Assembly: GCF_017599305.1 (NCBI RefSeq)
Contig: NZ_JAGFWR010000031.1
Coordinates: forward strand, 1 to 64,000
Direction: 5' to 3'
Source of the DNA: Micromonospora antibiotica
Lineage (GTDB): Bacteria > Actinomycetota > Actinomycetes > Mycobacteriales > Micromonosporaceae
DNA length: 64,000 nucleotides
Position 1 is the first letter of the stretch. Each line of letters opens with the position of its first letter. This document shows, one piece after another, positions 1-8,105 of this stretch. The notes under the pieces were generated by a model that saw nothing but the letters and a program-made list of their open reading frames with translations, searched no databases and had not been told where the DNA came from. Made by a program: the position numbers and the translations under genes.

Positions 1-150
1 GCTGGGGGTGCGGCGCGGGCGGTGCTGGGGGTGCGGCGCGGGCGGTGCTGGGGGTGCGGCGCGGGCGGTGCTGGGGGTGCGGCGCGGGCGGTGCTGGGGG
101 TGCGGCGCGGGCGGTGCTGGGGGTGCGGCGCGGGCGGTGCTGGGGGCGGT
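1..150. repeat. 23-bp tandem repeat at the left edge
   Basis: Six perfect copies of a 23-bp unit that begins gctgggggtgcggcg run from position 1, and a seventh copy breaks off after about 8 bp. The array may continue beyond the left edge. Because 23 is not a multiple of 3, each copy shifts the reading frame, so the open frames across it are not evidence of coding. Confidence 0.9.
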
Positions 151-204
151 GCGGACATTCCGGGCGGACGGAGGCTGGCGGGTCGGGAGGAGAGGGTGGT
201 GTTC

Positions 205-848
205 GCGTCCTTTCGAGCTGATGACGTCAGCGATTCAGGCATGACCGGTCCGACCGGCCGACCCGATCGGCGTGGCCGGCTGGTCCCCGCCTAGCCGGGG
301 CGGACTACCCGGTTCGCCGGGCGGACCTGGCCGGTTCGGACAACCTGGCTCGCTGGTCCCGGCCTGGTCGGGCCGGACTACCCGGTTCGCTGGGCGGACC
401 TGGCCGGGGCGGACTACCTGGCTCGCTGATCCGGCCTGGCCGGTCCGAACAACCCGATTCGCTGGGCGGACCTGGTCGGGCCGGACTACCCGGTTCGCTG
501 GGCGGACCTGGCCGGGGCGGACTACCTGGCTCGCTGATCCGGCCTGGCCGGTCCGGACAACCTGGCTCGCTGGGCCGACCTGGCCCGGCCGGACTACCCG
601 GTTCGCTGGTCCCCACCTGGCCGGTCCGGACAACCTGGCTCGCTGGGCCGACCTGGCTGGGGTTGGTCGACACGGCTGCCGGGTTCCGACCCGGCCAGGT
701 TGGTCGACGCGGTGGCTCGACATCTGTGGGGGAAGCCGATACACGCCCCACCACTGAGAGCTTGCGACGCAACCGCCGCCCACCGGTCCGGTACCCGGGG
801 GACGAGCATCGTCGGCGATTCGTCAACGTCATCAGGTCGAAAGGACGC
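205..848. repeat. Inverted-repeat-bounded element, copy 1
   Basis: The left end (205-230) reads gcgtcctttcga followed by gctgatgacgtcag. The right end (821-848) is its reverse complement over the outermost 23 nt with one mismatch. The same ends flank 26507-26624 in this window. The left end contains the perfect palindrome TGACGTCA (222-229). Between the ends lie the 36-bp repeats and no gene. I see no transposase and no obvious target-site duplication. This looks like a dispersed, non-coding, MITE-like or regulatory element. Confidence 0.7.
296..660. repeat. Degenerate 36-bp tandem repeats
   Basis: About ten diverged copies of a 36-bp unit (core cggactacccggttcgctgg, then gcggacctggcc) lie end to end. 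Three units form a 108-bp higher-order repeat, seen as near-identical blocks starting about 363 and 471. Copies are contiguous without spacers, so this is not a CRISPR array. As 36 is a multiple of 3, all frames stay open and spurious Pro/Gly/Ser-rich reading frames appear. There is no ribosome binding site or recognisable product. Confidence 0.85.
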
Positions 849-1041
849 TGAGTGGTACACCTACCGGCCGTCCCGGCCAGGCAGATTGGGCCAGATCCAG
901 GCCCAGCCCAAACCCACAGCAGGCTCAGGCCCAGACCCACAGCATGCCCAGACCACACCCAGCCCAGACCCAGCCCAGGCCAACACCAGGCCTAGGTCCA
1001 AGCCCAGACCAGGCCCACAGCAGGCCCAGGCCAGGGTGGGG
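849..1041. other. Gene-free low-complexity stretch
   Basis: About 150 bp (roughly 885-1035) is a degenerate run of cccag/ccacag/caggcc words, strongly purine/pyrimidine biased. It lies after the 3' end of the unknown minus-strand gene at 1042. I see no gene, and no clear terminator. Confidence 0.6.
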
Positions 1042-1764
1042 TCAGCTGCCGACCGCGTCCTTGCCGGCCCGTTCCGGGACGCGGTAGTAGTCCTCGCGGG
1101 ACAGGAACTCCACCGGCAGTGATCCGGGCAGGGTCACCCGCCCCTCGCCGGTCACGGGTGCGGCGGTGGCCCGCCGGATCAGCACGTCCCGCTCCGGGGG
1201 CGCCAACTCCACCAGCTCGGGTCGGGTGACCCGGAAGCAGGCCACCGTCCGGCGGATCAGCCGGGCCAGTTCGGTCACCGTGCCGACCGTGCCGCCCAGC
1301 GCCAGGGCCGGCTGCTGGATCGTACGCAGCGCGTCGCAGACGACCAGCAGTTCCGCCTCCGCAGTGGCGTCCTGGGTGGGGCCGGTGGTCCGCAGCTCCA
1401 GCCGGGACGGCCACTGCCAGCGGATCTGTCCGCTGACCAGGCGGGGCAGCCGGACGTTGCGCCGGTGCCGGACCCCCGTCGAGTCGATCTTCCCGGCGAC
1501 CAGGGCCAGGTCACCGGCGAGGCAGACGTAGGCGAGCCGGCGGTCAGTGACGGTGACCGAGGCGGGGGCGGGGAGCACCCAGTGTCCCCGGGCCCCGGTC
1601 GGGCTGACCAGGCAGCCGGCCACCGACGTCGGATAGCGGCCGAGCACCCGTTCGCCGGGTTCCGGGACCAGCTCGTAACGGCGGTCGAGCACCGGGGCGG
1701 CGTCGTCCTCCGGTGCGTCGAACCGGTGTGGCGCGATGAAGAACGGGGACTTGTCCTCGCGCAT
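1042..1764 (-). CDS. Unknown cytosolic protein, 240 aa
   Basis: I do not recognise the family. The product is soluble, with no signal peptide or membrane segment. Residues about 70-80 (VTVTDRRLAYV) and the alternating hydrophobic/basic segment after them recall the strand pattern of small PH/GRAM-like domains, but this is a weak resemblance. ATG at 1764 is preferred because a GGGGGAGG ribosome binding site lies 8 nt before it; a GTG six bases earlier would sit only about 2 nt from that site. The gene lies 75 bp downstream of the two-component operon on the same strand and could be read through from it. Confidence 0.7.
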   Translation of the reverse strand: MREDKSPFFIAPHRFDAPEDDAAPVLDRRYELVPEPGERVLGRYPTSVAGCLVSPTGARGHWVLPAPASVTVTDRRLAYVCLAGDLALVAGKIDSTGVRHRRNVRLPRLVSGQIRWQWPSRLELRTTGPTQDATAEAELLVVCDALRTIQQPALALGGTVGTVTELARLIRRTVACFRVTRPELVELAPPERDVLIRRATAAPVTGEGRVTLPGSLPVEFLSREDYYRVPERAGKDAVGS

Positions 1765-1839
1765 GGTCACGACCTCCCCCGCGCAGTGGTCTTCGGGCGT
1801 TCAGCCTTGTCGACCCCTGGTGTGCTGTCATGACACCCG

Positions 1840-2529
1840 TTAGGGGGTCGGCCGGTCGTACGACGCCTGTGACCGGTAGATGCCGATCTCCTCCGGCCGG
1901 ACGAGGCCGTCCTCGATCGCCCGGGCCAGTAACGCGGCCTTCGTGGCGGCCGGTCGGCCCGCCCGGGTGTACTTGATCCGTGCCCGGTCCACATATTGTT
2001 TGACGGTGTGCTCGCTGATCTGCATCCGGCGGGCCACCGACGCCTTCGACATCGACTGGAACCACAGCAGCAGCGCTTCCCGTTCCTTGTCCGACAGGGC
2101 CGGTCGGTCCGGGCGCGGATCGCCCACCATCGCCCCGGCCAGCGCCGGCGGCACGTACGGGCGGTCGCTGGCGGCGGCCAGCACCGTCGCCACGCAGTGT
2201 TCCCGCCCCTCGTGCTTGGCCAGGAACGCGGTCGCCCCGGCGTCGAGCACGGCGAGCATGGTCGCCGGGTCGGTGTGCTCGGAGTAGACCACCACCCGTC
2301 GGCCGGCGGCGCTCAGCTCGGCCAGCTTGTCGAGCATCATCCGCCCGTGCAGTCGCAGATCCAGTAGGATCACGTCGGCCTCCGGCGCGGCCCGCAGCAC
2401 CAGGTCCGGGTCGTCACCGGTGGCGAGCACCCGCAGTCGGGGCTCGGTGGTCAGCCAGGCCCGGACCCCGTCGATCACCACCGGATGGTCGTCGACGATC
2501 GACACCCCGATCGGGGCTTCCCCGCTCAT
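1840..2529 (-). CDS. NarL/LuxR-type response regulator
   Basis: Two-component response regulator of 229 residues. The receiver domain (about 7-125) has the acidic pair in IVDDHP, the phospho-acceptor Asp57 in LLDLRL and a conserved Lys near 106 (FLAKHEG). A LuxR-type helix-turn-helix follows (about 155-215; LSDKEREALLLW, then ISEHTVKQYV). The start ATG overlaps the stop of the upstream kinase-like gene (ATGA), which argues for translational coupling; an ATG 12 bp upstream is in frame but has no better ribosome binding site. It is the last gene of the 5121-1840 operon, so one or both upstream membrane proteins probably control its phosphorylation. The DNA target is not visible. Confidence 0.93.
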   Translation of the reverse strand: MSGEAPIGVSIVDDHPVVIDGVRAWLTTEPRLRVLATGDDPDLVLRAAPEADVILLDLRLHGRMMLDKLAELSAAGRRVVVYSEHTDPATMLAVLDAGATAFLAKHEGREHCVATVLAAASDRPYVPPALAGAMVGDPRPDRPALSDKEREALLLWFQSMSKASVARRMQISEHTVKQYVDRARIKYTRAGRPAATKAALLARAIEDGLVRPEEIGIYRSQASYDRPTP

Positions 2530-3908
2530 GGCCGACGCCATCGGGTCTGCGTCCACCTGATCTCCCCGTCCCGTTCGAGTACGTGTTCCACCTGCTCGCC
2601 CACCGGGTCGGCTGGCGCATCGACGGCCGCTGGACCGTCCACGTCCGGCGTCACCAGGCTGATCACCACCTCCTGCGGGTTGGCCACCACCGTCAGCCGG
2701 GCCCAGCCGGTGGCGTCGGCGAGCGCGGCGGCCAGCGGGTCGGCCAGCCGTCGGCGGATCTCGACCGGCAGGGGTGGCGGCGTGCCGATGGCGATCAATT
2801 CGATCGGCAGCCCGTTGCGTTCGGCCAGGTCGGCGGCGGCCCGCAGCTCGTGCAGTAGCGGGTCCGGCACGTCGTCGGACTCGGCGATCAGCCGACGCAG
2901 CCGGGTCGCGGCGAGCACGCACCGGCGTTGCACGAGCGGGTCGGTCGGGTCGGCGCGGCCGTCGGCCAACTCCGCCAGCACCTGTTCGGCGGCCCCGCCG
3001 ACCAGCGCCAGCCGGGCCCGCCGGTCCGCCCAGGCCCGCTCGGCGGCGTCCCGTTCGGCGCGGACGGCGAAGGTCGCCGTGGCGGTGTCGGCGCGTTCCC
3101 GGGCGAGGGTGGCGATCACCGCAGCCCCGGTGAAGACCGCCACCGGCAGCGACGAGGTGCCGTAGACGTACATCGCGTAGCGGGTCAGGTCGGCGGGGGC
3201 GGTCGCCCCGTCACCGACCAGCGCGGCGAGTGCGATCACCGCGTGCCCGGCCAGCAGGACGATCATCCAGCGGATCCGCCGGCTCCACAGCACCACCACG
3301 AAGAACCAGGCCAGCCCCGTCCACGCCCAGTTCGCGGCGGCGAAGAGCTGCTCGCGGCCGGCCGCCGCGAAGACCGCCGCGTCGACCACCAGCAGGGCCG
3401 CCGCCAGTGGCAGCGCCGGTGGCAGCAGGCCGTGCAGCAGCCGGTGCGCGGCGTACCCGCCGATGGCGCAGGCGGCCAGCCAACCCGCCGCCACCACCGT
3501 GGGGGCGGCCAGCGTGGGCCAGGCGCCGAGCAGTGCCGGCAGCCCGATCGCGACGTGCCACACCAGGGCGATGGCGACCGCCGCGATCCGGGCCCCCCGG
3601 TCCGAGGCGCGGGCCACGTCGACCGCCGGGCCTTCGGCCGCCGCCGGGTCCGTCGCCCTCTGCTCCGGCCGGGGTACGCGGGCCGAGGCGGTCGCGCCGA
3701 GGTCAGTCGCGCCGAGGTCAGTCGCGCCGAGGTCAGTCGCGCCGAGGTCAGTCGCGCCTAGGTCGGTCGTGCCGAGGTCAGTTGTGCCGAGGTCAGTTGT
3801 GCCGAGACCGGTCGCGTTGAGGTCAGTCGGGCTGAGGTCAGTCGTGCCGAGTTCGGTCGTGCTGAGGTCAGTCGCGCCGAGACCGGTTGCGTTGAGGTCA
3901 GTCGACAT
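2526..3908 (-). CDS. Membrane histidine-kinase-like protein with pentapeptide-repeat N-terminus
   Basis: A 460-residue membrane protein. Residues 2-73 are a low-complexity run of TDLGA/TDLST-type pentapeptides encoded by 15-bp tandem repeats. Residues about 108-270 hold five or six hydrophobic segments, followed by a helical region (about 270-340) and a C-terminal domain in the position of a kinase ATPase domain. I find no phospho-acceptor histidine in the helical region and no clear G-box, so it may be a degenerate kinase or a partner of the true kinase. Its start overlaps the upstream kinase gene by 11 bp and its stop overlaps the regulator start by 4 bp, so the three genes form one tight operon. 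The product assignment rests on context and topology. Confidence 0.75.
   Translation of the reverse strand: MSTDLNATGLGATDLSTTELGTTDLSPTDLNATGLGTTDLGTTDLGTTDLGATDLGATDLGATDLGATDLGATASARVPRPEQRATDPAAAEGPAVDVARASDRGARIAAVAIALVWHVAIGLPALLGAWPTLAAPTVVAAGWLAACAIGGYAAHRLLHGLLPPALPLAAALLVVDAAVFAAAGREQLFAAANWAWTGLAWFFVVVLWSRRIRWMIVLLAGHAVIALAALVGDGATAPADLTRYAMYVYGTSSLPVAVFTGAAVIATLARERADTATATFAVRAERDAAERAWADRRARLALVGGAAEQVLAELADGRADPTDPLVQRRCVLAATRLRRLIAESDDVPDPLLHELRAAADLAERNGLPIELIAIGTPPPLPVEIRRRLADPLAAALADATGWARLTVVANPQEVVISLVTPDVDGPAAVDAPADPVGEQVEHVLERDGEIRWTQTRWRRP
3690..3905. repeat. 15-bp tandem repeats inside the kinase-like gene
   Basis: Around fourteen copies of a 15-bp unit (typical copy gtcgcgccgaggtca) encode the repeated T-D-L-G-A peptide at the N-terminus of the 2526-3908 gene. 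The most regular copies are at about 3700-3770 and more diverged ones follow to 3905. The unit keeps the frame, so copy number can change without disrupting the gene. Confidence 0.85.
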
Positions 3909-5121
3909 GCGGCCACTCCAGCGTGATCCGGGTGCCCATGCCAGGGGCGGAAGTCACCACCGCCCGGCCACCGACCTCGGCCATCCGGCCCCGGATCGAC
4001 TCGCGGACCCCGTACCGGTGCAGGGGGATGGTGGCCGGGTCGAAACCGGGACCGTCGTCGACCACCTCGACCACGATGCCGCCGTGGCTGCGGCCCAGCC
4101 GCACGGTCACGGTGGCGTCCGGCGCGTGCCGGGCCACGTTGGCCAGCGCGGCGGCGGTGGCGTCGACGAGGGCGGCGGTCACCCCGGCGGGTGCCGCGCA
4201 GGGCGGCAGCGTTGCCGTCACCCGCAACTGCGGGTGGGTGGCGAGCAGCGCGCGCAGGCCGGCGTCGACGTCGACCGGACCGGCGTCGACCGGGCCGACT
4301 TCGGTCGGGCCGGCGTCGGTCGGATCGCCCACCGGGCCGGCCCGGGCGTGCGCGAGGCCGACCAGGGTACGCAGGTCGGCGGCGGCCCGGTCGCGTAACG
4401 CCGCCGAGCCGGCCGGTAGGGCACCCAACCCGACCATGGTGAGCGTGGCCAGGACGGTGTCGTGCAGGTCCCGGTTCTGCCGCCGTTCGACCTCGCGGGC
4501 CGTGCGGGCCAGCACCACGTGCCGGCGCAGCCGCTGGAAGTCGGCGAAAGCGGTGTCGGCCCGGCCGATCCACCGGCGCATCACCGCCGCCATCATCGCC
4601 GTGCAGGCCGTCTGCATGAGCAGGGTCGCCGCGTGCGCGCCGGCCTCGACGGTGTTGCCGGCGGCCGAGGTGCCGGCCGCGTATCCGGCGGTGACCAGCA
4701 GGCCGGCCGGCACCGACCAGCGGGCCGGCGCGGTGGCCTGCGCGTTGATCACGGTGGTGCTGGCCAGCACGGCGAGCCAGCTACCCTCGCCGGGCAGCAC
4801 CTCCGGGGCGACCAGCAGCGGGGCCAGCAGGCTCGCCGCGACGGTGAACGTGACGTCCCCGGCGACGAGCCCCGGGCCGATGCCGACCCGCAGGGCGCGC
4901 GCCGCATACCACAGCGACCAGCCGGTGAGCGCGGCCACGGCGGCCAGCAGCAGCGGCACCCGCACCGGTGGGGTACGCACCGCCAGCGCGGTCACCGCAC
5001 CGAACAGCCCGCAGGTCAGCCGCAGCAGGGCCGGCAGGGTGGTGAAGATGAGCTGGAGTGCGCCACCGGCCGGCCGGTCCAGCAACGACGGTGACGAGGT
5101 CGGAGCGGGCAGGGCCGACAT
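3898..5121 (-). CDS. Membrane sensor histidine kinase (HisKA_3 type)
   Basis: Sensor kinase of 407 residues. Several hydrophobic segments span about 20-185. The dimerisation/phosphotransfer helix carries the expected acceptor His220 in RDLHDTVLATL. The ATPase domain follows, with the N-box asparagine in ALANVARHAP and the G-box DDGPGFDP, and ends GMGTRITLEWP. This is the architecture of NarX/DesK-type kinases that pair with LuxR-type regulators such as the one at 1840-2529. An insert of DAGP/DVGP-like repeats (about 258-285) sits between the phosphotransfer and ATPase parts. It is the first gene of the operon; GAAGGA lies upstream of the ATG, spaced rather long at about 13 nt. The signal sensed cannot be read from the sequence. 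Confidence 0.93.
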   Translation of the reverse strand: MSALPAPTSSPSLLDRPAGGALQLIFTTLPALLRLTCGLFGAVTALAVRTPPVRVPLLLAAVAALTGWSLWYAARALRVGIGPGLVAGDVTFTVAASLLAPLLVAPEVLPGEGSWLAVLASTTVINAQATAPARWSVPAGLLVTAGYAAGTSAAGNTVEAGAHAATLLMQTACTAMMAAVMRRWIGRADTAFADFQRLRRHVVLARTAREVERRQNRDLHDTVLATLTMVGLGALPAGSAALRDRAAADLRTLVGLAHARAGPVGDPTDAGPTEVGPVDAGPVDVDAGLRALLATHPQLRVTATLPPCAAPAGVTAALVDATAAALANVARHAPDATVTVRLGRSHGGIVVEVVDDGPGFDPATIPLHRYGVRESIRGRMAEVGGRAVVTSAPGMGTRITLEWPHVD

Positions 5122-5209
5122 CGGGGGGAGTGCGTCCTTCGGGCGGTGACCCGTCCGGGTCTGCTCGGCGGTGCATCGACGCCGGAGAATAACATGAGCA
5201 GCCCTAACT

Positions 5210-5253
5210 GTTCACCTTTGGTGTGCGGCGTGTCGCGTTGCGTTCGGTGAACA
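5210..5253. promoter_or_regulatory. Inverted repeat upstream of the kinase operon
   Basis: TGTTCACC (5210-5217) and GGTGAACA (5246-5253) form a perfect 8-bp inverted repeat. It lies about 90 bp before the kinase start and just after the end of the hydrolase gene at 5277. It could be a regulator binding site for the minus-strand kinase operon or a weak hairpin at the hydrolase 3' end. Confidence 0.35.
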
Positions 5254-5276
5254 TGTCGGTCGACATCCGGTGCCGA

Positions 5277-6110
5277 TCAGCGGCGGAGCCACTCCAGGGC
5301 GGCCGGCGCACCACCCAGCACCGACAGGTGCCCGTCGTCGTCGGTGATCCGCAGCTCGGCCGCCGGGCAGACCCCGGCCAACCAGCGGCTGTGGCTGGCC
5401 GGCACCACCCGGTCGCGCCCGCCGTGCAGCAGCAGCACCGGGACGGTCACCCGGGCCGGGTCGAAACCCCACGGGGTGACGTAGGCGAGGTCGTCGTCGA
5501 CCAGGCCGTCCGGGCCGCCCCGCACCGCCGGACCCACCACCTCTTCGAGCCAGGCCCACGGCCCGGCCAGGGTGGCGAGGTCGGCCGGGGTGAACTCCGG
5601 GTCGTAGTCGGTGTCGGACGCCGCGTGCCGCTCCTTGACCGCCCGGCCCTGGGTGGCGGCCCGCAGCGACTCCTGCCCGGACGGCGTCATCCCGGCGAAC
5701 CAGTCGAGCCCGGCCGCACCGTAGGGGGCGAGGCCGGCGACGGCGACGACCCCGACCACCCGGTCGGGGTGCAACGCGCCGCTGGCCAGCGCGTGCGGTG
5801 CCCCGCCGGAGTGACCCATCGTGGCGTACCGGGGCAGGCCCAGCGCGTCGGCGACCCGGGCGACGTCACCGGCGGCCGAGGCCACGTCCCGCCCGGGGCG
5901 TCGGGTGGAACCGCCGTAACCGGGCCGGTCGTAGGACACCCAGCGCAGGCCGAGCCGGTCGGCGGCGGCGAACAGCGGTGCCGGCGGGGTGCCGATGTTG
6001 GGGGTGCCGTGGTGCCAGACGACCGGCAGCCGGCCGGTGCCGTCGTCGCCGGTGTCGTAGACGTGCAGGGTGCCGCCGTCGGGCAGCGCCACGTCACGCT
6101 CGGTCAGCAC
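5277..6110 (-). CDS. Alpha/beta hydrolase
   Basis: Cytosolic serine hydrolase of 277 residues in the alpha/beta-hydrolase fold. Visible elements are the oxyanion-hole motif HHGTPN near residue 35, the nucleophile elbow GHSGG near 100, the acid-bearing strand LLHGGRDRVVP and the catalytic His in DDDGHLSVL close to the C-terminus. Substrate unknown; the family covers esterases, haloperoxidase-like enzymes and prolyl iminopeptidases. The GTG start has GGGAG 5 nt upstream. It lies 25 bp downstream of the DUF4240 gene on the same strand and may be co-transcribed with it. Confidence 0.88.
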   Translation of the reverse strand: MLTERDVALPDGGTLHVYDTGDDGTGRLPVVWHHGTPNIGTPPAPLFAAADRLGLRWVSYDRPGYGGSTRRPGRDVASAAGDVARVADALGLPRYATMGHSGGAPHALASGALHPDRVVGVVAVAGLAPYGAAGLDWFAGMTPSGQESLRAATQGRAVKERHAASDTDYDPEFTPADLATLAGPWAWLEEVVGPAVRGGPDGLVDDDLAYVTPWGFDPARVTVPVLLLHGGRDRVVPASHSRWLAGVCPAAELRITDDDGHLSVLGGAPAALEWLRR

Positions 6111-6135
6111 GACGACTCCCCGACGGGTGCGCGGC

Positions 6136-6675
6136 TCACCGGTCGGCCCAGCCGGCCGGGTTCATGCAGGACTCCCGGGAAATGCCGGAGCCGGTCTGGG
6201 GCGACCCGCCGAAGCGCTGCTGGTGCAGGCGGGCGAAGAAGTAGCCCATGCCCTGGAGGTAGCCGTCGGGCAACGCCCAGGTCGGGTCGGCCCGGACCGC
6301 CTCGTAGAACTCCCGCCCGAGCGCCACCACGTGGCCCCGGCCATAGAGGAAGCCGTCGTCGGAACCGTCGATCACCGCGTGCACGTCGGCCCGGTCGAGG
6401 TCGTACAGCTTGCGTTCGACGACCCGGTCGAGGGCGGTCAGCTCGGGGCCGGACAGGTCGGCGCAGAGCTGGCCCAACTGGTCGAGGAAGGCGTCCAGCC
6501 AGCCGTCGATCGCGTACACGCTGTCGTCGGCGGCGGCCCGGTCACGGGTGAGCAGCGCCCGGCGCAGCGCGGCCGGCTCGGGGCCGAGCCGCTCCCAGGC
6601 GGCCTCCACCAGGGCCCAGAACCGGGCCTCCTCCTCGGCCGTGGGCAGCCGATTCGCGGTTTCCGTGTCACTCAT
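6136..6675 (-). CDS. DUF4240 domain protein
   Basis: A 179-residue soluble protein matching the DUF4240 pattern. It begins with a helical segment starting FWALVEAAW, continues with the conserved DGWLDAFLDQL region, and ends with the YGRGHVVALGREFYEAV and GYFFARLHQQRF segments. The function of the family is unknown; members are common as single genes in actinomycetes. I take ATG 6675 as the start; a GTG nine bases upstream is also in frame and neither has a strong ribosome binding site. Confidence 0.75.
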   Translation of the reverse strand: MSDTETANRLPTAEEEARFWALVEAAWERLGPEPAALRRALLTRDRAAADDSVYAIDGWLDAFLDQLGQLCADLSGPELTALDRVVERKLYDLDRADVHAVIDGSDDGFLYGRGHVVALGREFYEAVRADPTWALPDGYLQGMGYFFARLHQQRFGGSPQTGSGISRESCMNPAGWADR

Positions 6676-6772
6676 GAGCAGCACCGTAGCGGGTCACCCC
6701 GACGTTCTCCGGGCGACGCCGTGGCACCGACGCGTCGGGGCCGCCCACCGGGGTGGGCGGCCCCGCGAGGGT

Positions 6773-6970
6773 TCAGCGTGGTCCGCGAGGTACCGCGTGG
6801 ACGAAGGTGGACCAGGCGGTGGGGTGGAACCGTAACGCCGGGCCGGACCGGTCCTTGCTGTCCCGTACGCCGATCAGGCCGGGCAGGTTGTCGGCCACCT
6901 CGACGCAGTCGCCGCCGCTCCCGCCGCTGCGGGTGCTCTTGCGCCAGACGGCCCCGGCCAGGTCAGTCAT
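6773..6970 (-). CDS. DUF397 small protein
   Basis: A 65-residue DUF397 protein with the full family signature: W-R-KSTRSGGSGGDCVEVA, then GVRDSKDRSGPALRF and a final W-STFVHAV. DUF397 proteins are encoded next to XRE/DUF5753 regulators throughout Streptomyces and Micromonospora, where several such pairs affect development or antibiotic production (the WhiJ/BldB-type systems). Here the start codon overlaps the regulator's stop (ATGA), so the two are translationally coupled. I infer that the small protein modulates the regulator. Confidence 0.93.
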   Translation of the reverse strand: MTDLAGAVWRKSTRSGGSGGDCVEVADNLPGLIGVRDSKDRSGPALRFHPTAWSTFVHAVPRGPR

Positions 6971-7851
6971 GCTCGCTCCTCGATGATCGCTCTGATCATT
7001 TTCTCTGATGCCGCCTCGTCCGCCGCGAGCGTCTCCAGGTCGGCCCAGACGCGGTCGTAGGCGGCGACCTCCGCCGGCTTGTCCAGATAGAGCGCGCCGG
7101 TGATGTTCTCCAGATAGACGGTAGTCGGCTCCGTCGATGCCCGTCCGAACGCCTGCGGGAAGTCCAGCAGGACGAAGGTGCCCGTCTCGCTGGCCAGCGG
7201 CGGGCCGGCGGTGAACGGCAGGACGCGCAGGCTCACGTTGGGCAGGGTGGCCATGTCGAGCAGGTGCCGTAGCTGCCCGGCCATCGCCTGCCGGTCGGGG
7301 AGGGTGCGCCGCAGCACCGCCTCGCTCAGCACCACCCTGAGGGTGGGCGCGCTGGGCAGCCGGCGGGTCAGGACGTGCTGGCGCTGCATCCGGACCTCGA
7401 CGAGCTTTTCCCGATCCGCCGCGCTCATGGTGGGATTCTTGCGAAGAAACAATTCTGCGGCGTACTCGCGGGTCTGGAGCAGGCCCGGGATCAGCTCCGA
7501 ATCGTATCGGCGCATGAGGGTGGCCGACGATTCGAGGCCGACGTAGAGCGAGAACCAGGAGGGGACCACGTCGCCGTAGGAATGCCACCAGCCCTTGGCG
7601 CGGGTCTCCCGGGCGAGCCCGGCGACGATGGACGTCATCTCCTCCGGCACCCGGTACATCGCACACATGGCACGGGCGTCCACCACCCGCACCGGCACCA
7701 GGCCCTTTTCGATGCGCCACACCTTCTGCCGGGAGCAGTCCAGCCCCTCGGCCGCGCTGTCCAGCGAGACCGAGGCGTCCTCACGGAGCTGGGTGAGCAG
7801 CCGCCCGAGCTGCCGTCGGGGGACGGTCGACCCGCTTGTTTCATCCGTCAT
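6967..7851 (-). CDS. XRE-family regulator with DUF5753 domain
   Basis: DNA-binding regulator of 294 residues. An N-terminal helix-turn-helix (about 12-65; LGRLLTQLREDASVSLDSAAEGL, split here by meaning, then CSRQKVWRIEKG) is followed by a DUF5753 domain (about 90-280) with the family landmarks LIPGLLQTREYA, MQRQHVLTRR and VLPFTAG. It forms an operon with the DUF397 gene. The first in-frame ATG is 7851, as a TGA lies just upstream. Palindromes and direct repeats directly before the start suggest autoregulation, and the divergent small-protein operon at 8106 may also be a target. Confidence 0.93.
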   Translation of the reverse strand: MTDETSGSTVPRRQLGRLLTQLREDASVSLDSAAEGLDCSRQKVWRIEKGLVPVRVVDARAMCAMYRVPEEMTSIVAGLARETRAKGWWHSYGDVVPSWFSLYVGLESSATLMRRYDSELIPGLLQTREYAAELFLRKNPTMSAADREKLVEVRMQRQHVLTRRLPSAPTLRVVLSEAVLRRTLPDRQAMAGQLRHLLDMATLPNVSLRVLPFTAGPPLASETGTFVLLDFPQAFGRASTEPTTVYLENITGALYLDKPAEVAAYDRVWADLETLAADEAASEKMIRAIIEERA

Positions 7852-7888
7852 GCAACATCACCGCACCCCTGGTGCAACAACAATTGTT
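7851..7888. promoter_or_regulatory. Putative operator cluster before the XRE gene
   Basis: Directly upstream of the XRE start are a GCACC-cct-GGTGC inverted repeat (7863-7875), a perfect 10-bp palindrome AACAATTGTT (7879-7888) and TGCAAC direct repeats (7851-7856 and 7873-7878). The AT-rich palindrome is conspicuous in this GC-rich DNA. Autoregulatory binding by the XRE protein is my inference. Confidence 0.45.
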
Positions 7889-8105
7889 TCCTCCGACGCA
7901 TTTGTCTCCTCCATTCCTCGCGGATCAATTCGACCCGAGGTTAGGGGGAGGGGTGGGCGTTGCGCAAGGTGTGCGGCATGTTGCAGGCTGTGTATTGCCG
8001 GACGGAGATCCGAGGTGCCGGAAATGGCACCGACAATAGCCCGCTGTCCCGTCCGCTGCGAATAGCGCGTGGGCGGGGCGGCGCTATTTCCGGGAAGGAC
8101 ACCCG

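Noticed and set aside
296-660. CRISPR array
   Set aside because: The 36-bp units are contiguous, degenerate and without unique spacers, and there are no cas genes.
272-958. Open reading frames on both strands across the 36-bp repeats
   Set aside because: All frames are open only because the repeat is a multiple of 3 and GC-rich. No ribosome binding site, no conserved domain.
3463-5149. Plus-strand frames opposite the kinase genes
   Set aside because: They mirror the repeats and codon bias of the real minus-strand genes, which have clear kinase motifs.
5223-6551. A long plus-strand gene opposite the hydrolase and DUF4240 genes
   Set aside because: The translation is Arg/Gly/Pro-rich without motifs, whereas both minus-strand products show clear families.
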